Counted from the first letter of the stretch, positions 24,814 to 34,018 are shown. The stretch is 46,570 nucleotides of DNA from JACCYQ01 sp036675565 (GCA_036675565.1 JAKFER010000151.1:1-46570); one strand, 5' to 3'. A program made the numbers and translations. Notes: generated by a model not told the origin, from the sequence alone.

Positions 24814-26092
24814 GGAATTAGATAAAAAAATCAGGGATGCCGCGGATATGCATCAACCGTCCTATAACGAAAAGGCATGGACGAAAATGGAACATCTGCT
24901 GGACAAGCATCTGCCACAGAAAAAAGATCATAAAAAAAGATTTATTTTTTGGATGATCGCTTTCCTGATCAGTACCTCATCACTCTTGATCTGGCTTAAC
25001 AGGGATTTGGGTGAAGATAAGCCTGTATCAAAAAGTAAAGTTGAACATATCAAAGAAGAAAATCAACAAAACAATATACCGCCAGTGTTACAACAGGAAA
25101 GCATATCGAAAAGAAATGATAGAAACATTTCAAATAACCAAACCGAAGAAGGGAGTAGAACGATCCGGGAAAATACAACAGCGCAAAATATTACCGAAAT
25201 AGTAATTCCAAAACAACAATATTCAGCAGCCAATTTCAAAAAAAACCAAAATCATTCAACTGGAATGCCTTTTCAATCCACTTCCATTCCATTTACACCA
25301 AACGCATTATTGTTAAATGAAAAAAGTCCGCAGCATTTCCCTCAATCACCCGCCGAAAAATTAAAAACAAACGATTTGTTTGACCAAAGTATTCTTGCAA
25401 ACTATTTTAACAGCGATTTGCGTGCAGATATTCCATCCACAATTCCTTCGCCCATAAATGATAAAAACATTTTTGGAAAACGTTCGTTTGCTCAAAAATT
25501 ATATATCGCTGTGTCTGCCGGACCTGCTGTGAGTTCTGTAGGCATGAATAATCCCGGCAAAGTAACTGCACAATATGGCGGAGGTATAAAATATGCATTG
25601 ACTAATAAATGGACAATTGGAACCGGATTTTTTATAAATAAAAAAGTCTACGCTGCCGGCAAAGATGACTATCAACCACCTGCAGGATACTGGACCTATT
25701 ACACGGACCTGTTAAATGTGGATGCAGATTGCGATGTGTATGAAATTCCTTTAATGATAAGCTATTCCATAAAAAAATCAGGCAAACACGAATGGCTTGC
25801 ATCAACAGGTGTTTCAAGCTATTTCATGAAAAAAGAAACATATAATTATTTATATAAAAATCAATCAGGCCAGGTACTCAACAGGGAGTGGTCCATTGAA
25901 AGGAAAAACATCCATCATTTAGCTGCCATAACATTATCTACCGGTTACAGGCATCACATCAATCAACGCACATCCATTTTAATAGAACCCAATTTTAAAA
26001 TTCCTTTGAAAGGTGTTGGATATGGAAAAGTAAAATTTTATAATGCCGGTACGCTCTTAACACTGCAGGTAAAACCATTTGAAAAAAAATAG
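24803..26092 (+). CDS. Candidate anti-sigma/outer-membrane-barrel fusion protein
   Basis: 429 residues in three parts. A cytoplasmic head (1-45) has the motif AWTKMEHLLDKHLPQ seen in Bacteroidota proteins beside ECF sigma genes. One membrane helix follows (about 47-65, RFIFWMIAFLISTSSLLIWL). A long Asn/Gln/Ser/Lys-rich linker (about 70-225) leads to a C-terminal beta-strand domain of about 200 residues (YIAVSAGPAVSSVG, YGGGIKYALTNKWTIGTGFF, LITLSTGYRHHINQRTSILI-like strands, ending GTLLTLQVKPFEKK) that resembles the PorT/OmpA-like 8-strand outer-membrane barrels. It overlaps the sigma gene by 11 bases. I infer an anti-sigma factor with its own envelope sensor. Whether the barrel reaches the outer membrane is unproven. 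Confidence 0.75.
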   Translation: MSFEELDKKIRDAADMHQPSYNEKAWTKMEHLLDKHLPQKKDHKKRFIFWMIAFLISTSSLLIWLNRDLGEDKPVSKSKVEHIKEENQQNNIPPVLQQESISKRNDRNISNNQTEEGSRTIRENTTAQNITEIVIPKQQYSAANFKKNQNHSTGMPFQSTSIPFTPNALLLNEKSPQHFPQSPAEKLKTNDLFDQSILANYFNSDLRADIPSTIPSPINDKNIFGKRSFAQKLYIAVSAGPAVSSVGMNNPGKVTAQYGGGIKYALTNKWTIGTGFFINKKVYAAGKDDYQPPAGYWTYYTDLLNVDADCDVYEIPLMISYSIKKSGKHEWLASTGVSSYFMKKETYNYLYKNQSGQVLNREWSIERKNIHHLAAITLSTGYRHHINQRTSILIEPNFKIPLKGVGYGKVKFYNAGTLLTLQVKPFEKK

Positions 26093-26365
26093 ACCTCCAT
26101 TTTCATAGCAACCTTTTTAAAAAAAAATTCGATTGGATACTCAAAGAAAAGGTTTTTAAGAATAATCCGGGAATGCTTATCTCCTTGGGCTGGATGATGA
26201 TTTAAAGCTTTCAAATTATACAAACAAAAAAAAGCAACCGAACGAAATTAACATTCACAGGCTGGTATCTCAACAACAGCAGATGATATCATTTTCAGCT
26301 GATTGCAAAACCTATGTTTGGAGGTGATCCCGAAATGGGGATGTCAAAGATTAAACCAACTAAAA

Positions 26366-27208
26366 ATGAAACAACGATCAACAATTTACCTGTTAACCAT
26401 GAGCATTATGGTCCTGGTATTATTCATCAATGCCTGCAGTAAAAGTAGTGGCGGAGATCCTGTACCACCCAATCCATGCGCTTCTGTAACGGTTGCTGTA
26501 ACAGGAAATGCCAGTCCCCCCACCGGGCCAACAACAACTGATGGCAGTATAACGGTAACGGCTACCGGCGGATCAGGTTTTACATTCAGTTTAAATGGTG
26601 GCTCCTTTCAGTCCTCAGGTATATTTAATAACCTGGCTGCGGGAACATATACTATTACGGCAAAAAACAGTAATGGGTGTACTGGCTCCACGCAGTTCAC
26701 TATTACCAGTCCATCTGTTTGTGGAGGCGTATCTATTTCAATAGCAGCATCCGCAACCAGTGCCACTCCTTGTGCTACACCAAATGGAACTATATCAGTA
26801 ACAGCCGCAGGTAGCACAGGTTTTACTTACAATATTAATGGAGGAACTTTTCAATCATCTGCCACATTCAACAACCTGGCGGTTGGGAGCTATGCAGTGA
26901 TAGCAAAAGATGCGAATGGTTGCACCGCCTCTGCCAATGTAAATGTAACTGCAGCCGCAGCCGGACCATTATTTAGTGCGGTAAAGCAATTAATGCAAAC
27001 AAATTGCGTGAGTTGTCATAATGCTTCTCAATCTGAAGGTGGTATGAACTGGACTGTGGATTGTAATATCGTTGCCAACAGCGCCAGGATCAAAGCACGT
27101 GCAGTGGATCAAAATCCATCTGTAATGCCTCCGACCGGGCCTTTACCCACCAGCGAAAAAGATAAAATAACTGCCTGGATCAATGCGGGTGCAAAATTTT
27201 CAGATTAA
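26366..27208 (+). CDS. Lipoprotein with two SprB repeats and a C-terminal c-type heme domain
   Basis: About 280 residues. The lipoprotein signal ends INACSKSS (Cys24). Two SprB-type repeats follow, about 41-113 (GSGFTFSLNGGSFQSSGIF, NLAAGTYTITAKNSNGCTGS) and 118-195 (the same pattern). The C-terminal 75 residues hold one heme-binding site, NCVSCH (Cys214, Cys217, His218), and a likely axial methionine in SVMPPTGP (about 254), as in small cytochrome c domains. It is therefore probably a surface-exposed electron carrier on SprB-type scaffolding. ATG 26366 starts the lipoprotein signal; an in-frame ATG at 26303 would precede it with unrelated sequence. The sigma/barrel pair lies 273 bases upstream, and a terminator is shared with the DUF5777 gene. 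Confidence 0.88.
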   Translation: MKQRSTIYLLTMSIMVLVLFINACSKSSGGDPVPPNPCASVTVAVTGNASPPTGPTTTDGSITVTATGGSGFTFSLNGGSFQSSGIFNNLAAGTYTITAKNSNGCTGSTQFTITSPSVCGGVSISIAASATSATPCATPNGTISVTAAGSTGFTYNINGGTFQSSATFNNLAVGSYAVIAKDANGCTASANVNVTAAAAGPLFSAVKQLMQTNCVSCHNASQSEGGMNWTVDCNIVANSARIKARAVDQNPSVMPPTGPLPTSEKDKITAWINAGAKFSD

Positions 27209-27225
27209 GTTGCGGCTATGATGAT

Positions 27226-27260
27226 AAAAAAGGGAGTGCATATTTGATACTCCCTCTTTT
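27226..27260. terminator. Bidirectional terminator between the cytochrome lipoprotein and the DUF5777 gene
   Basis: GGGAGT and ACTCCC form a stem around an 11-base loop, with an A-run on the left and TCTTTT on the right, so both convergent transcripts get a hairpin followed by T's. Confidence 0.8.
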
Positions 27261-27274
27261 ATAACACCAATGGA

Positions 27275-28207
27275 TCAACGAAATAAAGTAAAATTCCGGG
27301 AAATGGTAAAAGCCCACCGGTATTGTCCCTTTCCCCAACTCGTAATCGTTTTTGGAATAAATCTATTTTCCAGTGTTTCTGTTGCATTGGTAAAATTTAA
27401 ATGAAACACGTGGCCCTGGGTTAAAATTTCAACTCCCACACCAAATACATCATACAATTCAATATTCATGGAACGGTATATTTGGCGGGCTTCCTGGCTA
27501 TTGAAAGGATGAAAATAATCAGCCAGTAAAATAAATTTTTCACTGATCGGGAGACGGGCGCCTCCTCCTATTGCAAAAGTTGTTTGATCATCTCCACTCA
27601 TAACATAATTGCGGTTGACCATGGTGGCACTTGCCTGCAGGCTAATTTTTCCCATTTTTCTTGCAACCATTATTTGAACGGTTTCGCTTAAACGGTCTGA
27701 AAAATTTTCAAAAGAATTTTCCTGCCCCGGCACTGCATTGGCCTCCATTGAAGAAACAACCGCATTGATAAATGTAGTTATAGAAATAGGTTTGCCACTA
27801 TTTGCTTCCTGCTTCATAAACTGGTATTTTAAACCCAGTTCATAAAGTTGCTGAACCAGGCCGGCGCCTTTTGCTCTTGCAGCAATAACATTCAGATTGT
27901 CAGTTAATCCTAATTGGAAACCAATCCTGATATCGCTGGCATTATCCAATCCAAAAAATCGTTTAATGCCACCGTTAGACCCCGCCAGGTCACCGAAATT
28001 ATGTGATACTTTAAACTCCAAAACACCTTTACCCAAAACCTCCACCGTTTTGGAATTGATCAAAGATTGTGAATGAAAAACCTTTATTGGACTTTTCTCT
28101 TCTTCCTTTTTTTCATTTGCTGATTCCATTATTACAATAGCTGTGTCTTGCTGGGAAAATGCAGGTATCCCAAAAACTAACCCGGCGAACATTAATATTT
28201 TTTTCAT
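27275..28207 (-). CDS. DUF5777-family beta-barrel outer-membrane protein
   Basis: 310 residues. The signal peptide ends AFSQQ. The DUF5777 family hallmarks are present: FHSQSLINSKTVEVLGKGVL, EFKVSHNFGDLAGSNGG, FFGLDNASDIRIGFQLGLTDN, and the C-terminal HVFHLNFTNATETLENRFIP followed by FTISRNFTLFR, ending on an aromatic residue like outer-membrane barrels. The family often sits beside cytochrome c and YceI genes in Bacteroidota, and here the cytochrome/SprB lipoprotein is the convergent neighbour. Function unknown; a role in outer-membrane redox or transport of small molecules is a guess from context. Confidence 0.9.
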   Translation of the reverse strand: MKKILMFAGLVFGIPAFSQQDTAIVIMESANEKKEEEKSPIKVFHSQSLINSKTVEVLGKGVLEFKVSHNFGDLAGSNGGIKRFFGLDNASDIRIGFQLGLTDNLNVIAARAKGAGLVQQLYELGLKYQFMKQEANSGKPISITTFINAVVSSMEANAVPGQENSFENFSDRLSETVQIMVARKMGKISLQASATMVNRNYVMSGDDQTTFAIGGGARLPISEKFILLADYFHPFNSQEARQIYRSMNIELYDVFGVGVEILTQGHVFHLNFTNATETLENRFIPKTITSWGKGQYRWAFTISRNFTLFR

Positions 28208-28276
28208 AACCGATCTTTAAGCGTTAAAAAATTTAACCTCAAATCGGCTAAAACCCCGTATGGGTTGCTTGAAATA

Positions 28277-28735
28277 TTATTTAATGGCGGCTATAATTTC
28301 TTCAGCATGTGCACTGGTCTTTGGCCTGGAGAATATTTTTAAAATTTTGCCCCTCTCGTCTAACACAAATGTGGTTCTGTGTACACCCATGTAAACGTTA
28401 TTGAACATTTTCTTTTGTTTCCATACGCCATACTTATTCAGTATGGTATGTTTGGGATCGGCAATCAATGTAAATGGGAGGTCAAATTTTTCTTCAAATT
28501 TTTTATGACTTTTTTCTTCATCCGGGCTGATGCCGATAATTTCAAAACCTTTCTTTTTCAATAACGTATAATTATCACGCAGGTTACATGCTTGTGCAGT
28601 GCAACCCGGTGTATCATCCTTGGGGTAAAAAAAGATCACCAGTTTTTTACCAATAAAATCTTTGAGTGATACCTTATTACCATCCTGGTCAGTGCCGGTA
28701 AATAATGGTGCTTTTTGTCCTTCACAGAGATCCAT
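28277..28735 (-). CDS. bcp: Thioredoxin-dependent peroxiredoxin (BCP/PrxQ)
   Basis: 152 residues of the BCP family. The peroxidatic Cys45 lies in DTPGCTAQAC with Cys50 as the resolving residue, the same positions as in E. coli BCP. FFYPKDDTPGCT, LRDNYTLLKKKGFEIIGIS and HRTTFVLDERGKI are conserved. It reduces peroxides in the cytoplasm using thioredoxin. The start MDLCEGQKAP is the only suitable ATG. It lies 45 bases after the large M23 peptidase on the same strand and may be co-transcribed. Confidence 0.97.
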   Translation of the reverse strand: MDLCEGQKAPLFTGTDQDGNKVSLKDFIGKKLVIFFYPKDDTPGCTAQACNLRDNYTLLKKKGFEIIGISPDEEKSHKKFEEKFDLPFTLIADPKHTILNKYGVWKQKKMFNNVYMGVHRTTFVLDERGKILKIFSRPKTSAHAEEIIAAIK

Positions 28736-28780
28736 GCTTTTTTTTTATTTATTCCTGTTGTAAAAAAAAAATTACCGTTG

Positions 28781-30481
28781 CTATCTCCTGATCCACCAGG
28801 ATTTGGTTGTTTTATTTCCTACCAAATCTTCTACAACTACCTTTAGTTCCCTTACGCCGGCAGGCCATTTTTCATCAAATACATAAATATGAGAAGTGTA
28901 TTTATCATTGGTAAACCGTAACCATTGACCATCCAGTTCAGCACGAAAACTTTTAATGCCCGATTTATCCTTAGGTCTGAAAATGATCCTGCTGGTGGTT
29001 TTTAAGTTCAAAGTATCCGCTGATCCCAAAGAATTTATTTCCGGGGGTAAAGTATCAATATAGGCACTGAAAGTGCCAAATTCCCGGAAGCCTGCAGCCA
29101 CCCAGCCATTTTGCCATTCCGCTTTAGCCACATCGCCCCTGCCACCTTTGTCTTTTTGAATAACAATTCTATTCCTGTACTCCTCCGCAATTTCTTCTGT
29201 TGGTTTTATGCGAATGGTAACTGCATTATGCAAAGGAATGGATTCATCACCAATTTTATGATTATCAGAAATATTGCCCGTAATACCTTTTGACAAAACA
29301 TATTTTACCGGCACCGTATCATAAACTGCCGTTTCATCAACCACCATTTCAAATTCATCTTTTTCAAAAACATTCATATTGCCGGGATAAAGTACAATAT
29401 CTGCATCCGGTGCAGGTTTTGTTTTTCCATTTCCCTTGTATTGAACTTTAAACTGAAGGGTCGATTTATTTTTATAGGCATCCAACACTTCTACCCGGAT
29501 ATCATGAACAGCGGTATCAGACAAATTAATAACGCCATCATTATTTAAGTTTTGATAAATATCACTCAGGTCGCCGGGCATTTTGGATAAGTGCTGCAGG
29601 TATGCCCCACCCTTTTTTCTTAAACGGTAATCTATATGCGCATTCATATACCGCGTTTCATCATAACCCACATCATCAATCGTAAAAGAAGTCATGGGTG
29701 TATTATCGCAGTAAATGGTTGCAGAATAAATGCCATTGGGATTATTAGTTCCAGACAATTTATCGTTTGCCTGCAAAGCAAAACTCACTCTTTCTGTTGG
29801 CGATTGGATAATGCGTGTTCCGGATAATTCATAATGACCGGCCAATTTTTTCAATGAATAAAAAACGGGCGATTGCGTATGTATGCTTTCTGTTCGGTCG
29901 AACATGGCCAGGCGAATGATCGTTGGAGGCACATTATCTTTTAATGGAAAATTAAATAATAGTGGATTCAGGCACCTCTCTGTTTCAGTATCCCGTATTT
30001 CAAAATGAACGTGAGGGCCCTGCGATCCGCCGGTATTTCCACTTTTAGCAATATAAGCCCCTTTATTTACAGGAAACATTTCTTTCGGAATCTGAAGATC
30101 CACTGCCCAGGATTCCAGTTTATACTGCTGATCTTTTACATATTGCTGCAATGCAGGATAAAAAGCATTCAAATGAGCATACAAAGTGGTGTAACCGTTA
30201 GGATGGGTGATATAAATAGCCTGGCCAAAACCACCGGGTTCCACTTTTACCCTTGATATATAACCCTCGGCAGCCGCATATACAGAGAGATTTTCCCTTT
30301 GCTGGGTTCTTATATCCAAACCCATATGCCAGTGATTGGACCTGAGTTCGCCAAAATTGGCACTCAAATCCATGGGTATATTCATTGGATTACGAAAATA
30401 ATTTTGGGGGTAATTTTTTTGAGCGAAGAGTGAAAATCCAACAGACAACAGAATAATCGATAAAAATAACCTCATTAACAA
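28781..30481 (-). CDS. Large secreted M23 metallopeptidase
   Basis: 566 residues. The signal peptide (MRLFLSIILLSVGFSLFAQ) is followed by an M23 domain at about 40-190 with zinc ligands in HWHMGLDIR and HVHFE and the substrate loops GGFGQAIYITHPNGYTTLYA and GNTGGSQGPH. The remaining 370 residues are beta-rich Ig-like modules (NVPPTIIRLAMFDRTESIHT, DTLPPEINSLGSADTLNLKT, RIIFRPKDKSGIKSFRAELD) ending in KSWWIRR. This architecture is conserved in Bacteroidota, and the protein probably trims peptidoglycan in the periplasm. The start is ATG 30481 or ATG 30475 (ATGTTAATG). Bcp follows on the same strand. Confidence 0.93.
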   Translation of the reverse strand: MLMRLFLSIILLSVGFSLFAQKNYPQNYFRNPMNIPMDLSANFGELRSNHWHMGLDIRTQQRENLSVYAAAEGYISRVKVEPGGFGQAIYITHPNGYTTLYAHLNAFYPALQQYVKDQQYKLESWAVDLQIPKEMFPVNKGAYIAKSGNTGGSQGPHVHFEIRDTETERCLNPLLFNFPLKDNVPPTIIRLAMFDRTESIHTQSPVFYSLKKLAGHYELSGTRIIQSPTERVSFALQANDKLSGTNNPNGIYSATIYCDNTPMTSFTIDDVGYDETRYMNAHIDYRLRKKGGAYLQHLSKMPGDLSDIYQNLNNDGVINLSDTAVHDIRVEVLDAYKNKSTLQFKVQYKGNGKTKPAPDADIVLYPGNMNVFEKDEFEMVVDETAVYDTVPVKYVLSKGITGNISDNHKIGDESIPLHNAVTIRIKPTEEIAEEYRNRIVIQKDKGGRGDVAKAEWQNGWVAAGFREFGTFSAYIDTLPPEINSLGSADTLNLKTTSRIIFRPKDKSGIKSFRAELDGQWLRFTNDKYTSHIYVFDEKWPAGVRELKVVVEDLVGNKTTKSWWIRR

Positions 30482-30611
30482 TCCTTTCTTTTAAAGCTTC
30501 AAAAATGTGTGAAATAAGCAACAATCTTTATTCCATATTGTTAAAATAGTTAGGCACAATATTTTAGTTATTAAATCCGAAAATAATTATTTGAATTTTA
30601 AATATAATCAT

Positions 30612-30821
30612 ATGTCAAGAAAGTCAAACGCAACAACATTACTACTGATTGGTTTAGCCGCTTATGGCGTTTATAAGTATTTGAATATGTCAGACGATGA
30701 AAAGAATGACCTGGTTGATAAAGGAAAAAAATTCATTGATGAAAATATTCCTCAAAGTTTGAGAAATATTTTTGCTAAAGAAGAAGAGGAACTATATCCC
30801 GGCCGCTTTACAAAGGCGTAA
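30612..30821 (+). CDS. Small single-pass membrane protein
   Basis: 69 residues. A hydrophobic helix (about 7-21, TTLLLIGLAAYGVYKY) is followed by a charged tail (DDEKNDLVDKGKKFIDENIP) and ends LYPGRFTKA. The layout (helix plus short amphipathic tail) is like YtxH-type stress proteins, but I see no clear match. ATG 30612 is chosen; an in-frame TTG at 30591 would add seven residues. It has its own terminator at 30841. Confidence 0.7.
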   Translation: MSRKSNATTLLLIGLAAYGVYKYLNMSDDEKNDLVDKGKKFIDENIPQSLRNIFAKEEEELYPGRFTKA

Positions 30822-30840
30822 AATAACGATGAATCGATTC

Positions 30841-30867
30841 GAGAGCTGCAAGTCAGCTCTTTTTTTA
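30841..30867 (+). terminator. Rho-independent terminator after the small membrane protein
   Basis: AGAGCTG and CAGCTCT form a 7-bp stem with a 5-nt loop and a T-run of seven. Confidence 0.85.
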
Positions 30868-31051
30868 TGCCTGGCATTTTAAAATATTGTTTGGACTAAT
30901 TGTAAAATCAATCGGCATTTAAACTTCCTGAAGAAATACAAACTATTTTGTAACGAAAAAGTTAGTTCAATAAACAGGCTTGAAAAATGAGCTTTAATAA
31001 TATTTTCACTTGATTTTAAAAATTAGTGCCGCAGTTTTTCGCTGACATGAT

Positions 31052-31059
31052 TACTTTTG
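31052..31059 (+). promoter_or_regulatory. Candidate -7 box of carB
   Basis: TACTTTTG followed by CGC is an exact TAnnTTTG match, 29 bases before ATG 31089. It supports that start over longer in-frame alternatives at 31026 and 31047, which would lie upstream of the box. Confidence 0.5.
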
Positions 31060-31088
31060 CGCAATTTGTTTTTTCACAAACACCAAAT

Positions 31089-33932
31089 ATGCCCAAAGAC
31101 ACCTCATTAAAATCTGTATTAATTATCGGTTCCGGACCCATTGTAATTGGCCAGGCTTGTGAATTTGATTATTCAGGCACGCAGGCTGCCCGCAGTTTAA
31201 GGGAAGAAGGAATCGAAGTGATCCTGATCAACAGCAACCCCGCCACCATCATGACCGATCCCATGATGGCTGATAAAGTGTACCTGTTACCACTGACCGT
31301 AGAAAGCATTGAACAGATACTGGAAGAAAATAAGATCGATGCAGTTTTGCCAACCATGGGTGGTCAAACCGCACTGAACCTGGCTATGGAAGCCGAAGAC
31401 CTGGGCATCTGGCAAAAATATAATGTACGATTAATAGGCGTTGACATCAAAGCCATTGATAAAGCCGAAGATCGGGAATTATTCAGAAAATGGATGATTG
31501 AATTGAACATACCGGTTGCTCCCGCAAAAACAGCCAATTCATTTTTAGAAGGAAAAGAATTTGCCCAGGAAATTGGATTTCCATTGGTGATCCGTCCGTC
31601 CTTTACATTAGGAGGAACCGGTGGCGGCATCGTCATGGATAAAGACGAACTGGATGAAGCGCTGAACCGCGGTTTGCAGGCATCACCCATTCATGAAGTG
31701 CTGGTTGAAAAAGCGGTACTTGGCTGGAAGGAATTTGAACTGGAACTTTTACGTGATGCTAATGATAATGTGGTGATCATTTGCACGGTAGAGAATTTTG
31801 ATCCGATGGGAATACATACCGGTGATTCTATCACTGTAGCACCAGCGATGACCCTAAGCGATACAGCTTATCAACTGATGCGGAATACCGCCATTAAAAT
31901 GATGCGTAACCTGGGAAATTTTGCCGGCGGTTGTAATGTGCAGTTCTCCCTAAATCCCGAAACCGAAGAGATCATTGCTATCGAAATCAATCCACGGGTA
32001 AGCCGTTCATCGGCGCTTGCATCCAAAGCAACGGGTTACCCGATTGCTAAAATAGCTACCAAACTGGCTATTGGTTATACGCTGGATGAATTGGAAAACC
32101 AGATCACCAAAAATACATCAGCATACTTTGAGCCTGCATTGGATTATGTAATTGTAAAAGTTCCCCGCTGGAATTTTGACAAATTCAAAGGCGCTAATGA
32201 TACACTGGGTATGCAAATGAAAAGTGTGGGAGAAGTAATGGCTATTGGAAGAAGTTTTACTGAAGCCATTCAGAAAGCCTGCCAAAGCCTGGAAAATAAT
32301 GCTGTTGGTTTGGGTTATTATGGGAAAAGCATGATGCATGCAGATGAAATACTGGAACATATTAAAGTACCCAAGTGGGACCGGATCTTCCGTATTAAAG
32401 ATGCCATACAAATGGGTGTGAGTGTAAACTCCATTGCTAAAGCAACACATATTGACCGCTGGTTTTTAAACGAGATCCAAAAGATCTGCCAGATAGAAAC
32501 GCGGTTAGAAGCATACAAACTGGATACACTGCCTGCTGAATTATTAAAAGAAGCAAAGGCCAATGGATTTAGTGATGAACAAATTTGCCGCATCATGAAA
32601 AATGGTACGGAAGATGAATTGTATGAAAAACGAAAATCATTAGGCATCACCCGTGTATTTAAAATGGTTGATACCTGCAGTGCGGAGTTCGAGGCTAAAA
32701 CGCCTTATTTCTACAGCACATTCGAAACACCGGTACTTGGAAATAGTGAACTGGTAACCAACGAATCGAAAAAGACGGATAAAAAGAAAGTCATTGTGTT
32801 GGGTTCGGGACCAAACCGCATCGGGCAGGGAATAGAATTCGACTATTGTTGCGTACATGGTTTGCTGGCAGCCAAAGAATGTGGTTACGAAGCAATCATG
32901 GTGAATTGTAACCCGGAAACCGTGTCTACCGATTTTGACATGGCCGATAAACTTTATTTCGAACCTGTATACTGGGAAAATATCTGGGAGATTATTGAAT
33001 ACGAAAACCCGGTTGGTGTGATTGTTCAATTGGGTGGACAAACCGCATTGAAGCTGGCTGAAAAATTACATGAAAAAGGAATTCGCATTATTGGTACATC
33101 TTACGACAGCATGGATATTGCCGAAGATCGCGGCCGTTTCAGTGACCTGTTGAAAGAATTGGAAATTCCTTATCCTGAATATGGCACTGCATGGGATGTT
33201 GATGAAGCCATTAAAGTGGCCAATAAAGTGGGTTATCCTGTTTTGGTTAGACCCAGTTATGTTTTGGGCGGACAAAGAATGCGCATTGTAATCAATGATG
33301 ATGAAGTGGAAAAGGCGGTTGTGAGTTTATTAAAACATATTCCAGGCAATAAAATCCTCATTGACCACTTTTTGGATCGCTGCCAGGAAGCTGAGATTGA
33401 CGCCATTTTTGATGGAGAGAATTTTCATGTAATGGGTGTGATGGAACATATTGAACCAGCTGGTATCCATAGCGGTGACAGTCATGCTATGTTGCCACAA
33501 TTCAATTTGTCACCATTGATTGTGCACACCATGGAAGAATATGCGGAAAAAATAGCCCGCAAATTAGACATCCGTGGATTGATCAACATTCAATATGCCA
33601 TTAAGAATGGAAAAGTATATGTGATAGAAGCCAATCCAAGAGCATCTCGCACTACACCTTTTATTTCAAAAGCATACGAAATACCTTATCTCAATGTTGC
33701 CACGAAAGTGATGTTGGGTGAAAATAAACTGACCGATTTTAAATTTGAAAAGAAGTTAAAAGGCTTTGCGATCAAGGAACCGGTTTTTAGTTTTAGCAAG
33801 TTTCCGAATGTAAACAAGGAACTGGGGCCCGAAATGAAAAGTACCGGTGAGGCCATACGGTTTATCAAAGATCTTCGCGATCCTTACTTCAGGCAATTGT
33901 ATAAAGACAGGAGTATGTACTTGAGCAAGTAA
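31089..33932 (+). CDS. carB: Carbamoyl-phosphate synthase large subunit, without MGS domain
   Basis: About 947 residues. The two ATP-grasp halves are visible: LIIGSGPIVIGQACEFDYSG with LVIRPSFTLGGTGGG in the first, and VLGSGPNRIGQGIEFDYCCV with LVRPSYVLGGQRMRIV in the second, with the oligomerisation domain between them. The protein stops shortly after the second half (LRDPYFRQLYKDRSMYLSK), so the C-terminal MGS-like allosteric domain of E. coli CarB (about 130 residues, binds UMP and ornithine) is missing. Related Bacteroidota CarB proteins are also short. It makes carbamoyl phosphate for pyrimidine and arginine synthesis; carA is not in the window. AT-rich repeats start one base after its stop codon. 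Confidence 0.97.
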   Translation: MPKDTSLKSVLIIGSGPIVIGQACEFDYSGTQAARSLREEGIEVILINSNPATIMTDPMMADKVYLLPLTVESIEQILEENKIDAVLPTMGGQTALNLAMEAEDLGIWQKYNVRLIGVDIKAIDKAEDRELFRKWMIELNIPVAPAKTANSFLEGKEFAQEIGFPLVIRPSFTLGGTGGGIVMDKDELDEALNRGLQASPIHEVLVEKAVLGWKEFELELLRDANDNVVIICTVENFDPMGIHTGDSITVAPAMTLSDTAYQLMRNTAIKMMRNLGNFAGGCNVQFSLNPETEEIIAIEINPRVSRSSALASKATGYPIAKIATKLAIGYTLDELENQITKNTSAYFEPALDYVIVKVPRWNFDKFKGANDTLGMQMKSVGEVMAIGRSFTEAIQKACQSLENNAVGLGYYGKSMMHADEILEHIKVPKWDRIFRIKDAIQMGVSVNSIAKATHIDRWFLNEIQKICQIETRLEAYKLDTLPAELLKEAKANGFSDEQICRIMKNGTEDELYEKRKSLGITRVFKMVDTCSAEFEAKTPYFYSTFETPVLGNSELVTNESKKTDKKKVIVLGSGPNRIGQGIEFDYCCVHGLLAAKECGYEAIMVNCNPETVSTDFDMADKLYFEPVYWENIWEIIEYENPVGVIVQLGGQTALKLAEKLHEKGIRIIGTSYDSMDIAEDRGRFSDLLKELEIPYPEYGTAWDVDEAIKVANKVGYPVLVRPSYVLGGQRMRIVINDDEVEKAVVSLLKHIPGNKILIDHFLDRCQEAEIDAIFDGENFHVMGVMEHIEPAGIHSGDSHAMLPQFNLSPLIVHTMEEYAEKIARKLDIRGLINIQYAIKNGKVYVIEANPRASRTTPFISKAYEIPYLNVATKVMLGENKLTDFKFEKKLKGFAIKEPVFSFSKFPNVNKELGPEMKSTGEAIRFIKDLRDPYFRQLYKDRSMYLSK

Positions 33933-34018
33933 TTTGTCAATTCCATAATGAGGCAATTCGACAATGAGACAATTTGAGAATGTGCTAATTTGAAAATGAA
34001 TAGGAAATTCAAAATGTA
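33931..34018 (+). repeat. AT-rich 12-mer-type repeat, copy after carB
   Basis: Degenerate CAATTYGACAATGAG / AATTTGAGAATG units run from the carB stop codon for about 85 bases. Their orientation relative to the gene is the same as at 17648, 17823 and 35082. No conserved spacers are present, so this is not CRISPR. Confidence 0.65.
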
